A DNA stretch of 64,000 bases from Streptomyces wuyuanensis (GTDB lineage Bacteria; Actinomycetota; Actinomycetes; Streptomycetales; Streptomycetaceae): NCBI RefSeq assembly GCF_900103455.1, contig NZ_FNHI01000006.1, forward strand, positions 186,001 through 250,000. Reading direction: 5' to 3'. Each line of letters opens with the position of its first letter. The stretch's first letter is position 1. A model generated the notes under the pieces. It searched no databases. It had not been told where the DNA came from and saw only the letters and a list, made by a program, of their open reading frames with translations. Below are positions 43,664-54,205 of the stretch, in pieces. The position numbers and the translations under genes are program-made.

Positions 43664-46600
43664 GTGAGGGGAGCCGGGAGAGCGGCACGCACGTCGCTGA
43701 TCACCGGCCTGCTCCCGCTCGCCCTGCTGGTGGGTCTGCTGGGGGGCACCGCGAACGCCGCCGACGACCCGCTCTCCGACGACGGCCTGTTCAGCGGCCA
43801 GAGCGGCAGCCCCACACCGCTCACCAGCCGCGCCCTCGTCGTGGACCTGTGGAAGACCGGCGGCCCGGGCGTCAAGGCGGCCGCCGAAGCGGCCCTGACC
43901 GGTAGCGACGCAGACGTACAGAACCTCCTGGACACCGTGCGCCAGACCGGGGTGCAGGACAACCGCGTCGCCGCGGCCCAGCTCGCGTCCATCGGCGGCA
44001 GCCAGCTGCTGGACGCCGCGCGCACGGCGCTCTCGGGTACGCCGGAGGATCTGGAGACCTTCCTCGCCGAGGGCTGGGAGGACCCGCTCCTCCAGGACCA
44101 GCGGGTCCAGGCCGCGCAGATCGTCAGCTCGGGCGGCCCCAACGTGCAGGAGGCCGGCCGGGCCGCACTGAACGGAACCCCCGCGGACGTGCAGGCGTTC
44201 CTCTCCTCCGGCCAGTACGCCAAGCGGCAGGAGGACGAGCGCGTCCAGCTCGTGCAGATCATCGGCACCGGCGGGGCCAATGTGAAGGCTGCGGGGCGCC
44301 TCGCGCTGAGCGGGACACCCGAGGACGTACGGGAGTTCCTCGAGGTCGGACAGCACGTGGCGCGCTCCCGCGACCAGGAGCGGGCGACCGTCGAGCAGCT
44401 CGCGGCCCGGGCGAAGGAGGCAGGCCGGCAGGCGGCCAAGGAGACCGAGGCCGCCAAGGCCGCGTCGGCCAAGGCCGTGAAGGCCGCCGAACTCGCCAAG
44501 GAGGCCGCGGAGAAGGCCGCGAAGGAAGCATCCCTCGCCGAGAAGGACTCGCTGGACGCCGCGGCCGCGGCAGGACGTGCCGCCAAGGCCGCCAAGCAGG
44601 CCGCCACCGCCGCGCAGCAGGCCATCTCCGCGGCCAACGCCGCCAACAACTCGGCGCGGGTCGCGGCGAGCGCCGCCTCCCAGGCAGCCGCCGCTGCCGC
44701 CGGTGCGGCACGCGCTTCGTCGAACGCCCGCAGTGCGGCTGCAGATGCCGCACGTGACGCGAAGAACGCGGCCGCAGCCCGCAAGGCGGCCGAGGACGCC
44801 CGGGCCGCCGCCAAGGGCGCCGACCTCGCGGCCGACGCGGCCGACCAGGCGTCCAAGGCGGCCACCGCCGCCGGCGCCGCGGCCCTCTCCGCCATCAGCG
44901 CGGGCGCGAACGCCGATCGGGCCGCCACCGCCGCCGCTGAGGCGAGCGGCTACGCGAACCAGAGCAGCGCACAGGCGGCCGAGGCCCGCCGCGCCGCCGC
45001 TGCCGCCAAGCGCCACGCCGCCGAGGCCAACCGCGCGGCGACCGCCGCCGAGAAGCTCGCCCGCAAGGCAGCCGCGGCGGCAGGGCAGGCCCGTGACGAG
45101 GCCCGTTCGGCCGCCGCCCACGCCAACGCGTCCGCCAAGGCGGCCGACGACGCGGCCGACCACGCGGGCGAGGCGGCCCAGGCCGCCAACAGGGCCACCG
45201 CGCACGCGAACGCCGCCTCGGAGGCCGCCGCCACGGCGTCGAAGGCGGTGACGAAGGCGCAGGAGGTCTTCGACCTCGCCCGCGAGGTGGAGGCCGAGGA
45301 ACTGCGCGGCCGGACCAACGCCGGCATCGAGCAGGCCAGGGACCTCAAGGAGCAGGACGACCTCCGCCGGGCCGCGGTGGCCGACGGCGTCCAGAAGGCC
45401 AGGGACCGGGACGCCGAAGCCCAGCGCCTGGCGGCCGCTGCCGCCCGGCCGGGAGCGGACCTCGGCCGGGTCGCGACCGACGGACGCAAGCTCGCGCTGC
45501 TCGCCGCCCGGAACGCGGATGCCTGGAGCCGGGCCGCCGCCGAGGTGGCTCTCGCCTCCCCCGACGACCACGTCGTCGACTACATCCGCAACGGCTGGCA
45601 GGAGGCGCGCGAGCAGGACGAGCGCTTCCAGGTCGAGCGGCTGGCCGAGGACAGCATGAGCAAGGCCGTGCGCGACGCGGCCGAGACCGCCCTCGCGGGT
45701 GACGCCGCCGGTGTCCACGCGTTCCTGGTCGAGGGCCAGTACGACGCGGGTGCCGAGGACTTCCGGGTCGCGATCGCCCAGGTGGCCTCCACCGGCGGCC
45801 CGGTCCTCACCGACGAGGCACGGAAGGCGCTCGCCGCCGGCACCCCGGCCGCGTACCGGCAGTTCCTGCTCACCACCCAGCACACCGCCCGCACCCAGGA
45901 CGAGCGGGTCCAGGCGGCCCAGCTCGTCTCCAGCGGCGGCCCCGAGGTGAAGTCCGCCGCGCGCATCGCCCTCGAGGGATCGCCGCAGGCGCTGCACGCG
46001 TTCATCGCCAAGGGCCGGTTCATGGCCCAGCGCAAGGACCTGCTCGCGGCGACCCACGTCGCCCAGGTCCGCCAGCTGATCTCCGAGGCCGCGGGTGTCG
46101 CGGCCACCGCCCAGCAGGATGCCGCGGAGGCCCAGCAGGCCGCCGCACTGGCCCGCAAGGCCGCGGCCGACGCGGACAGGTACGCCAAGGAGGCCAAGGA
46201 CTCCGAGACCAAGGCCAAGGGGCACGCCGCCGAGGCCGCGAAGCACGCCGACGCCGCGGAGAAGTCCGCCGCACAGGCCGCCGAGTCGGCACGCACCGCC
46301 CGCAACGCGGCGAACAACGCCAACAGCGACGCCCGCGCCGCGGCCGCGTCGGCGGCCACCGCGACCGTCTCCTCGGAGATGGCGCAGGCGTCGGCGTCGA
46401 TCGCATGGTCGGCGTCCAACGAGGCGCGCGCGTCGGCCAGGGCGGCGGGCAAGGACGCCAAGGCGGCCCTCGCGGCGGCCAAGGACGCCTACTCCGTCGC
46501 CGTCAAGAAGCTGAAGGTGGAGGAGGAGGCGCGCCGCAAGGCCGCCGTCGCCGTCAAGGAGAAGGCGGCGAACGACCCGGGAGCGAAGGCCCGCGAGATC

Positions 46601-47359
46601 TACCGCTGCGGCTTCGTGGGCTGCGATCTGGCCTCCACCAACCACCCGCGCTGGTGCCAGCAGAACGAGCTCCTGTGCGCGATCTTCGCCGACGCGAGCC
46701 GGTTCGGCGAGGCGATGAAGCAGCTCCACGACGTCGCCTCGATCTTCACCGACCTCGGCCTCCTGGAGGCGTGCGCGGACGACCCGACCATCTCCAACTG
46801 CTGGGAACTCCTGGCCGACGTCACGGTCAAGTCCAAGGCGCGGTGGGCGGAGCAGTCCTACGACCTGCTGCGCAAGCTGTTCAAGGTCAACAAGGTCTGC
46901 GAGAAGGCCAAGCCGCTCGCGGTCTCCGGGCAGCGCTCGTCGGTGCAGCGGGCGTCCGTGCGGATGGCGGCTGCCGCCCCGAAGCGGGCGTGCGGCGACT
47001 TCACCAGAGGGTACGACGGGGACGGCATGATCACCGCCAACGTCACGGACGGCGTGCTGACCATCGCGGTCGAGAGGAACGGCAGCAAGACCAAGGGCTA
47101 CCAGATGTTCGACGACATGATGGCCCACTACGGGGCGGAGGGCATCGAGGTGGTCCAGGGAAACTGGAACCGCAGCATGCCCAGCAACCTGGACGAGTTC
47201 AACAAGCTGTTGCGTGAGGGCAAGTCGCTGGAGGAGGCCGCTGCCGGCACCTTCACCGGCAGGAACTCGGCACGGTACGGGTTCGGCAGGGTCTACGGCA
47301 TCAAGGTCGAGGGAGAGCACGGGCACTACACGAAGGTCCAGGTCCACTTCGGAAGGTAG
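43664..47359 (+). CDS. Secreted ALF-repeat protein with polymorphic-toxin-like C-terminus
   Basis: This gene encodes 1231 aa. A signal peptide (VRGAGRAARTSLITGLLPLALLVGLLGGTANAADD) precedes four ALF-type repeats (about residues 50-250, for example AARTALSGTPEDLETFLAEGW), a 350-residue Ala/Lys/Glu coiled-coil, a second set of ALF repeats (about 615-790) and a second coiled-coil. A Cys-containing linker (CGFVGCDLAST, then CQQNELLC) leads to a compact 110-residue end with GYQMFDDMMAHYGAEGIEVV, SNLDEFNKLLREGKS and TFTGRNSARYGFGRV. ALF repeats often carry actinobacterial polymorphic toxins. GTG 43664 after GGGGAGA is preferred over 43625. A small gene follows 13 bp downstream. Confidence 0.85.
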   Translation: MRGAGRAARTSLITGLLPLALLVGLLGGTANAADDPLSDDGLFSGQSGSPTPLTSRALVVDLWKTGGPGVKAAAEAALTGSDADVQNLLDTVRQTGVQDNRVAAAQLASIGGSQLLDAARTALSGTPEDLETFLAEGWEDPLLQDQRVQAAQIVSSGGPNVQEAGRAALNGTPADVQAFLSSGQYAKRQEDERVQLVQIIGTGGANVKAAGRLALSGTPEDVREFLEVGQHVARSRDQERATVEQLAARAKEAGRQAAKETEAAKAASAKAVKAAELAKEAAEKAAKEASLAEKDSLDAAAAAGRAAKAAKQAATAAQQAISAANAANNSARVAASAASQAAAAAAGAARASSNARSAAADAARDAKNAAAARKAAEDARAAAKGADLAADAADQASKAATAAGAAALSAISAGANADRAATAAAEASGYANQSSAQAAEARRAAAAAKRHAAEANRAATAAEKLARKAAAAAGQARDEARSAAAHANASAKAADDAADHAGEAAQAANRATAHANAASEAAATASKAVTKAQEVFDLAREVEAEELRGRTNAGIEQARDLKEQDDLRRAAVADGVQKARDRDAEAQRLAAAAARPGADLGRVATDGRKLALLAARNADAWSRAAAEVALASPDDHVVDYIRNGWQEAREQDERFQVERLAEDSMSKAVRDAAETALAGDAAGVHAFLVEGQYDAGAEDFRVAIAQVASTGGPVLTDEARKALAAGTPAAYRQFLLTTQHTARTQDERVQAAQLVSSGGPEVKSAARIALEGSPQALHAFIAKGRFMAQRKDLLAATHVAQVRQLISEAAGVAATAQQDAAEAQQAAALARKAAADADRYAKEAKDSETKAKGHAAEAAKHADAAEKSAAQAAESARTARNAANNANSDARAAAASAATATVSSEMAQASASIAWSASNEARASARAAGKDAKAALAAAKDAYSVAVKKLKVEEEARRKAAVAVKEKAANDPGAKAREIYRCGFVGCDLASTNHPRWCQQNELLCAIFADASRFGEAMKQLHDVASIFTDLGLLEACADDPTISNCWELLADVTVKSKARWAEQSYDLLRKLFKVNKVCEKAKPLAVSGQRSSVQRASVRMAAAAPKRACGDFTRGYDGDGMITANVTDGVLTIAVERNGSKTKGYQMFDDMMAHYGAEGIEVVQGNWNRSMPSNLDEFNKLLREGKSLEEAAAGTFTGRNSARYGFGRVYGIKVEGEHGHYTKVQVHFGR

Positions 47360-47372
47360 GACGGAAGAGACA

Positions 47373-47642
47373 GTGGAGAAGGCAGCCGAAAACGTCCGCC
47401 GCATGGCGACGGAAGGCGCGGGGCTCCTCGCGGTCATCGAGATGCTCAGGAACGACGCCGAGTTCCGGCTGACACCGCTGCACCTGCTGCGGATCCTCGG
47501 CGAGGCCGTCGGTGTCCCGTGGACCGAGTCCCGGGTCCTCCTGGAGTTCTTCGACCCCGAACTGCGGCCCCTCGTCCCCGAGGACGAGATCGAGCGCAGG
47601 GCCGAGGAACTGCTCGCCCCCTATGTGGCGGCGGAGGGGTAG
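47373..47642 (+). CDS. Small helical protein, putative immunity to the ALF-repeat toxin
   Basis: This gene encodes 89 aa, predicted almost entirely helical (NVRRMATEGAGLLAVIEML, LHLLRILGEAVGVPWTES), acidic and lacking a signal peptide, so it stays in the cytoplasm. The GTG at 47373 lies 13 bp after the large secreted protein's stop, with GGAAGAGA upstream. A small cytoplasmic gene immediately after a toxin gene is the standard place for an immunity gene; no sequence family is recognised, so the role is inferred. A terminator follows. Confidence 0.7.
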   Translation: MEKAAENVRRMATEGAGLLAVIEMLRNDAEFRLTPLHLLRILGEAVGVPWTESRVLLEFFDPELRPLVPEDEIERRAEELLAPYVAAEG

Positions 47643-47655
47643 CCGAGGGCGGTGA

Positions 47656-47701
47656 AGGGGCCGGTGCGGACCGCGTGCATGCGCGGACCGCACCGGCCCC
47701 T
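47656..47701. terminator. Long bidirectional terminator
   Basis: AGGGGCCGGTGCGG pairs with CCGCACCGGCCCCT (14 bp) and, after an A-A mismatch, CCGCG pairs with CGCGG around TGCATG. It separates the putative immunity gene from the convergent sigma-factor gene. Confidence 0.88.
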
Positions 47702-47714
47702 GCCCTGCCGGGCG

Positions 47715-48638
47715 TCAGTCGCCCAGGAACGAGAGGTCCACCAGCGCCAGCCGTTCCGGGTCCGCGAGGATGTCGATGCGCACGACCCTGCCGTCCACGA
47801 CGGTGAAGGACATGACCGAACGGGCCTCTCCCTCGGGCGCCGTGAGCGTGCCCACCGTGCCGTTGACCAGCACCAGCCGGGCCAGCGGGGCGAAGCGCCG
47901 GTACATGAGGGCCTGCCCGGCGACGGACTTCGCACCCTGGACGACCTTCGACAGGTTCCGGGCCAGGACGCCGCCGTCGACGCGCAGGGTGATGTCCGGG
48001 TCGAGCAGGGCGACCAGCGCCTCGAAGTCCCCGCCCCGCGAAGCCGCGACGAACGCCTCGACGACCTTCCGCTGACGGGCCACGTCCCGGTCGGGCGCCG
48101 GTCCGGCGTCCTGGACCCGGCGACGGGCGCGGCTCGCCAGCTGCCGCGTCGCGGCCGGTGCGCGGTCGACGATCGGAGCGATCTCGTCGAAGGGCACGGC
48201 GAACAGGTCGTGCAGGACGAAGGCCAGCCGCTCTGCGGGGGCGAGCGTGTCCAGGACCACCAGCATGGCGAGCCCCACGGAGTCGGTGATCAGCGCCTCC
48301 TGCTCCGGGTCGGCACCGCGCAGATCGCTGACGACCGGATCCGGTACGCGGACGTCCAGCGGGTCCTCGCGCCGGGACGTCCGTGACCGGAGCATGTCGA
48401 GGCAGATCCGGCCGACGACCGTGGTCAGCCAGCCGCCGAGGTTCTCCACACCGCTCGGGTCGGAGCGGCTGAGCCGCAGCCATGCCTCCTGCACGGCGTC
48501 GTCGGCCTCGGCGAGCGAGCCGAGCATGCGGTACCCCACCGCCCGCAGATGGGGGCGGTGCTCCTCGAAGCGCCGCGCCAGGAGTTCGTGGTCGTCCACC
48601 GGTGCCGTGTCTCCGTCCCGTTGTGCCACTGCGCCCAC
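47715..48638 (-). CDS. ECF41-type RNA polymerase sigma factor (SigJ-like)
   Basis: This is a 307-aa sigma factor. Region 2 (LLARRFEEHRPHLRAVGYRMLGSLAEADDAVQEAWLRL) and region 4 (LVVLDTLAPAERLAFVLHDLFAVPFDEIAPIVDRAPAATRQLASRARRRV) are followed by a SnoaL-like C-terminal domain (about 195-305, with DPDITLRVDGG) that in ECF41 proteins regulates the sigma factor in place of an anti-sigma. GTG at 48638 or at 48596 (better spaced from GGGACGGAGA) may be the start. The usual ECF41 partner, a carboxymuconolactone-decarboxylase-like gene, is not visible here. Confidence 0.92.
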   Translation of the reverse strand: MGAVAQRDGDTAPVDDHELLARRFEEHRPHLRAVGYRMLGSLAEADDAVQEAWLRLSRSDPSGVENLGGWLTTVVGRICLDMLRSRTSRREDPLDVRVPDPVVSDLRGADPEQEALITDSVGLAMLVVLDTLAPAERLAFVLHDLFAVPFDEIAPIVDRAPAATRQLASRARRRVQDAGPAPDRDVARQRKVVEAFVAASRGGDFEALVALLDPDITLRVDGGVLARNLSKVVQGAKSVAGQALMYRRFAPLARLVLVNGTVGTLTAPEGEARSVMSFTVVDGRVVRIDILADPERLALVDLSFLGD

Positions 48639-48645
48639 GCCTGTG

Positions 48646-48819
48646 TCACTGCGCCTGCGCCGGCAACGCCGGCCAGGCGCCTGACGCGACCGTCGTGAGG
48701 ACCCGGTTGCCGGCGGGCCCCGAGTCCCGGACGCGGACGGTCCGGTCGAAGGCGGTGGCCCGGACGGACCCGCCGCCGCGCCGCGGTGACCGGACCCCGT
48801 CCGGCGCGCCGCTGATCAT
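48646..48819 (-). CDS. Possible small gene upstream of the ECF41 sigma factor
   Basis: This ORF would encode 57 aa (starting MISGAPDGVRSPRRGGG and ending WPALPAQAQ). GGGAGAG lies 5 bp before the ATG, third codon positions are almost all G or C, and the stop lies 7 bp before the sigma start, so a leader gene or short regulator is plausible. It has no recognisable domain and may be spurious. The 377 bp further upstream (48820-49196) contain no other gene; CGCCGAT-GCCTTG-ATCGGCG (48920-48939) is a hairpin or operator candidate there. Confidence 0.35.
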   Translation of the reverse strand: MISGAPDGVRSPRRGGGSVRATAFDRTVRVRDSGPAGNRVLTTVASGAWPALPAQAQ

Positions 48820-49196
48820 CTCTGCTCTCCCGCCAACTTCGCCACGAGTCCCGGCGGTTCACGGGACCCGACGCCTGTGCCCGGATCTTCGCATATCGCC
48901 GGGAGGAGGGGCTCACGTTCGCCGATGCCTTGATCGGCGGGCTCCCGTCCCGAGGTGCAGGGTGCCCGGGGCGGTCGCGCTCCGGACGGCTCCATCGGCG
49001 TCGTTCGTGCTCCGCCCGGACCGCCTCCGGCACCGGTACGTGCGCCGTCGCGGCACGCCCCCGCGTGCGCTCCATGAGATGCCTCGTCCCGTGCCCGGGC
49101 ACTGCGCGGGCCGCGCGCGGCTGCGGGCGCCTCACCGGGAGGACCGGCGCCGGTCGTGCCGGGGCCCGTTCCGGCGGTCGGTGGGAAAATCGGTGC

Positions 49197-50324
49197 ATGA
49201 ACGGCCGGGATCCCGTGACGCTGTTCCTCTGCGGCGACGTCATGCCGGGCCGGGGCGTCGACCAGATCCTTCCGCACCCCGGCGATCCCGCGCTGCGGGA
49301 GAGCTACATCCGGGACGCCCGGGACTACGTGGCGCTGGCTGAGGCGGTCAACGGGGCGATACCGCGCCCCGTCGACTACACCTGGCCCTGGGGCGCGGCG
49401 CTCGGCGTGCTGGACCGCTTCGATCCCGACGTCCGCGTGATCGACCTGGAGAGCAGCGTCACGACGAGCGACGAGTTCGCCTCGGGCAAGGCGGTGACGT
49501 ACCGGATGCACCCCGACAACGTGCCGTTCCTGGCGGCCGCGCGGCCCGACGTCTGCGCGCTCGCCAACAACCACGTGCTGGACTTCGGGCGGCGCGGCCT
49601 GGAGGAGACCCTGGACGTGCTCGGCAGGGCCGGTCTCGGGCCTGCCGGGGCCGGCCGGGACCGGTCCGAGGCACAGCGGCCGGTCGCGGTGGCCACCCGG
49701 AGCGGGGGCCGGGTGCTGGTCCTGTCCTGCGGGATGGCGTCCGCCGGGGTCCCCTCGCGCTGGGCGGCGGCCGAGGGCAGGCCGGGCGTCGACTACGTCC
49801 CCGACCTGTCGGTCCGCAGTGCCGACGCGCTCGTCCGCCGGCTGCGCGAGGTGCGCGAACCCGGCGATCTCGCGGTCGTGTCGATCCACTGGGGCTCGAA
49901 CTGGGGATACGGGGTGTCGCAGAGCCAGAGCGCCTTCGCCCACCGGCTCGTCGAGGGCGGTGTGGACCTCGTCCACGGGCACTCCTCGCACCACCCCAGG
50001 CCGATCCAGGTCCACCACGGCAAACTCATCCTGTACGGCTGCGGCGACCTCATCGACGACTACGAGGGCATCACGGGCTACGAGCGCTACCGCGACGACC
50101 TGCGGCTGCTGTACTTCCCCACCCTGGACGCGGAGACCGGCGAACTGGCCGCCCTGCGGATCGTGCCGATGCAGGCACGGCGGATGACCCTCCACCACGC
50201 CTCGCCGACGGACTCCGGCTGGCTGTGCGAGGTGCTGAGCAGGGCCGGGCGCGCGTTCGGCACCCAGGTGGAACCCGAACTCGGCGGGGACGGGACGCTC
50301 GCCCTCCGCTGGCACCGCCGCTGA
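49197..50324 (+). CDS. CapA-family (poly-gamma-glutamate synthesis-like) protein
   Basis: This 375-aa protein has a metallophosphatase-like fold. FLCGDVMPGRGVDQIL, VIDLESSVTTSD, ALANNHVLDFGRRGLEETLDVL, VVSIHWGSNWGYG and VHGHSSHHPRPIQVHHGKLILYGCGDLIDDYEG are the five conserved CapA/PgsA blocks with the likely metal-binding Asp, His and Asn residues. No other pgs/cap genes are near. There is no signal peptide, so it probably acts inside the cell. The exact reaction is unknown. Confidence 0.9.
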   Translation: MNGRDPVTLFLCGDVMPGRGVDQILPHPGDPALRESYIRDARDYVALAEAVNGAIPRPVDYTWPWGAALGVLDRFDPDVRVIDLESSVTTSDEFASGKAVTYRMHPDNVPFLAAARPDVCALANNHVLDFGRRGLEETLDVLGRAGLGPAGAGRDRSEAQRPVAVATRSGGRVLVLSCGMASAGVPSRWAAAEGRPGVDYVPDLSVRSADALVRRLREVREPGDLAVVSIHWGSNWGYGVSQSQSAFAHRLVEGGVDLVHGHSSHHPRPIQVHHGKLILYGCGDLIDDYEGITGYERYRDDLRLLYFPTLDAETGELAALRIVPMQARRMTLHHASPTDSGWLCEVLSRAGRAFGTQVEPELGGDGTLALRWHRR

Positions 50325-50405
50325 GGCCGGCCCCCCGCCACGGCGGCGGTGATGATCCGCCCGGGTGTGCCGGCGGTCCTCGGCCGGCCACGGCGTACGT
50401 CGGGC

Positions 50406-52340
<1,935 letters not shown>

Positions 52341-52370
52341 GGCCGAGCGCCCCTCCCCCGACATACGTGG

Positions 52371-52396
52371 ACGTACACGCACGTGTGCGTGTACGT
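52371..52396. promoter_or_regulatory. 26-bp palindrome upstream of the receptor kinase
   Basis: ACGTACACGCAC and GTGCGTGTACGT are perfect 12-bp arms around GT. The flanks continue as alternating purine-pyrimidine (GTGTGCGCGCGTACG) to about 52431, a sequence prone to Z-DNA. It lies just upstream of the kinase start codon and may be an operator. Confidence 0.6.
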
Positions 52397-52626
52397 GTGC
52401 GCGCGTACGGATGTGTGCGCGTGCCCGATCGCACGAGAATAGTGCGCCCCGAGCCGGTGCCCACAGGCAACCGCGATCGGGCCGGGATCAGGCCGGATCG
52501 CGCTCGTCCCACCCGTTGTGACTCCCGTGCGGAAGACACCCGCGACCGTTCCGCCGGTTCCCGGGGGAACGGGTGGACGAATACACCACGACGGCCGAGG
52601 CGCGCCACGACGTCTCGGCGGAGCGG

Positions 52627-52706
52627 GATCGGCGGGCGGGCCGAGCCGGGGGACCAGGGGCTGGGGGATCGGCGGGCGGGCCGAGCCGGGGGACCAGGGG
52701 CTGGGG
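52627..52706. repeat. Tandem 40-bp direct repeat, two copies
   Basis: Two identical 40-bp units start at 52627 and 52667 (each beginning GATCGGCGGGCGGGCCGAGC); a third copy breaks off after GATCGGC at 52707. The array lies 28 bp beyond the stop of the minus-strand MarR gene. The rest of the 393-bp gap (52341-52733) holds the palindrome at 52371 and no gene. Confidence 0.88.
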
Positions 52707-52733
52707 GATCGGCCGGATCAGGCGGAGGTCACC

Positions 52734-53492
52734 TCACCGGCTCGCCCCGGCCGGCCCGTCCGCGCCCGCACCCTCGTGTTCGTCGTCCGATCCGAGTGCC
52801 TCCATCGCGGTGGAGAGCCGCTCCAGCACCCGCACCGTCTCCGCGAACCGCTCGTCGCCGAGCCGGTCCGCGAGACGCCCCGCGAGCTCGGCGTGCCCCG
52901 GGTTGATCTTCTCGATCGCCGCCCGGCCCTCGTCGGTGGGCAGGAGCAGCTTGGCCCGGCGGTGAGCCGGGTTCGGCACGTACTCGGCGAGGCCCTTGCC
53001 GACGAGCAGATCCGCGATCCGCTGCACGCTCTGCCGGGTGATGCCCATCGTCCGTGCTATGCCCGCGACCGAAAGCGGCTCGCGCAGTACGGCACCGAGG
53101 ACCTGCCACCAGGCGGAGGTCAGCCCGGCGGGGCGGGCCAGTTCCTCCGCGACTCCGAGGAACTGGCCGTTCAGCCGGAAGACGCTGAGGGCGGCGTCGC
53201 TGAGCAGACGCTGCCGCTCCACGGCCGTCGCGCCGGCACGTGCGACGGCCGGTTCGCCGCTCGGTCCGTGGCCCGAGCCATGGCCCGATACGTCGTCCGG
53301 ATCGTCGTTCGGGGCCGGATCGTGAGCCGGGTGAGCCGGAGTCGGGAGTGTGCGGGTCTGCTCACGGCCCTGCTGGTCCGGATGGTCCGGACGTTCCCAC
53401 GGACCCCGCTGTTCCCGCGGATCCCGTGCCGCCCGCGCAAGGGCCGGTGCGCCCGGTCCGGTGGCCGCGCCCTCGTTCCGGCCGCCGGTCAT
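52734..53492 (-). CDS. MarR-family regulator with disordered N-terminal extension
   Basis: This gene encodes 252 aa, about 100 longer than a usual MarR. The C-terminal part is complete: LNGQFLGVAEELARPAGLTSAWWQVLGAVLREPLSVAGIARTMGITRQSVQRIADLLVGKGLAEYVPNPAHRRAKLL. The first 95 residues are charged and Pro/Gly/His-rich (SGHGSGHGPSGEP) and likely disordered. The ATG at 53492 overlaps the stop of the upstream PfpI-like gene as ATGA, which supports the long form; an internal start is possible. It probably represses its own operon through the CTGTC palindromes at 54171-54205. Confidence 0.82.
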   Translation of the reverse strand: MTGGRNEGAATGPGAPALARAARDPREQRGPWERPDHPDQQGREQTRTLPTPAHPAHDPAPNDDPDDVSGHGSGHGPSGEPAVARAGATAVERQRLLSDAALSVFRLNGQFLGVAEELARPAGLTSAWWQVLGAVLREPLSVAGIARTMGITRQSVQRIADLLVGKGLAEYVPNPAHRRAKLLLPTDEGRAAIEKINPGHAELAGRLADRLGDERFAETVRVLERLSTAMEALGSDDEHEGAGADGPAGASR

Positions 53493-54133
53493 GCGTTGAG
53501 CTCCTCGAACGCCGCCGGGTCCGAGTCGTGGAACAGCCGGTACCAGGCATCGAGCTTGCCGTCCTCGAACGCGCCGAGCCTGCCGAGGACTTCGCGGGCG
53601 AACGCCACCGGCTCGGTCGGGCCGGCCGTGATCAGATCGCCGTCGGTCACGGCGTCGGAGTCGACGTAGTGCTCGCCGCCGCCGTAGCCCGTGGCCTCCA
53701 GGTAGAACGACACGGCACTGGTGTGCTTCCGGTCGTCCAGCAGACCCTCGCGCGCCAGCCCGGCCGTGGCGCCGCAGATCGCGGCGACGGGCACCCCCGC
53801 GTCCAGGAACTCCCGCGCCTTGCGTGCGAACGGCGCCAGGTCGTCGCCCGTGTCCCACAGGTCGGCGCCGGTGAGGATGAGCAGTTCGCTGTCCTCCGGC
53901 CGCAGCGCGTCGAGGCCGAGGTCGGGCTGGATGCGCAGGGCGCCCAGTGTGGTGACCGGCTTGTCGGCGGCAGGTCCGACCGTGCGCACGGTGTGGCCGG
54001 TGCGGGCGAGCCAGGCGGTCGCGTGCCCCGTCTCCCAGTCGGCGAACGTGTCGTAGACGGCGACGTGGACGACGCCGCCGGCCTTCGCGGCCTCGGCGGC
54101 GGTGCTGGTGGCGGATGCCGTGTCGGCGGTCAT
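53489..54133 (-). CDS. DJ-1/PfpI-family (class I glutamine amidotransferase-like) protein
   Basis: This 214-aa protein has a flavodoxin-like fold. VAVYDTFADWETGHATAWLA at the start, LLILTGADLWDTGDD, and the nucleophile elbow AAICGATAGLAREGLLDD with C120 are typical. KHTSAVSFYL contributes the usual histidine. The function could be a glyoxalase-like, hydrolase or redox-sensing one. The ATG at 54133 with AAGGAGG 5 bp upstream is chosen over 54172, which would lie inside the operator region. It is the first gene of a coupled pair with a MarR regulator. Confidence 0.87.
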   Translation of the reverse strand: MTADTASATSTAAEAAKAGGVVHVAVYDTFADWETGHATAWLARTGHTVRTVGPAADKPVTTLGALRIQPDLGLDALRPEDSELLILTGADLWDTGDDLAPFARKAREFLDAGVPVAAICGATAGLAREGLLDDRKHTSAVSFYLEATGYGGGEHYVDSDAVTDGDLITAGPTEPVAFAREVLGRLGAFEDGKLDAWYRLFHDSDPAAFEELNA

Positions 54134-54170
54134 GCCGGCCTCCTTGGCCCTGCGGGGGGAGTTCCGTTCC

Positions 54171-54205
54171 ATGACAGAAGACTGTCATAAAGACAGCATG
54201 CTGTC
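54171..54205 (-). promoter_or_regulatory. Two CTGTC palindromes and -35 of the PfpI-marR operon
   Basis: ATGACAG-AAGA-CTGTCAT (54171-54188) and GACAGCATGCTGTC (54192-54205, perfect) are adjacent palindromes sharing the CTGTC half-site. On the minus strand a consensus TTGACA (54207-54202) overlaps the second. This looks like the operator of the operon's own MarR protein. Confidence 0.75.

Noticed and set aside
43334..47437. A 1367-codon open frame antisense to the ALF-repeat gene
   Set aside because: It is a codon-bias shadow of the Ala-rich sense gene. The sense strand has a signal peptide, ribosome-binding site and recognisable repeats; the antisense product is low-complexity Gly/Leu/Arg.
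48816..50315. A 499-codon open frame antisense to the capA-like gene
   Set aside because: The plus strand carries all conserved CapA blocks; the antisense product is unrecognisable and lacks a ribosome-binding site.
52627..52713. Possible CRISPR array
   Set aside because: The 40-bp units are contiguous with no spacers, there are only two copies and no cas genes.
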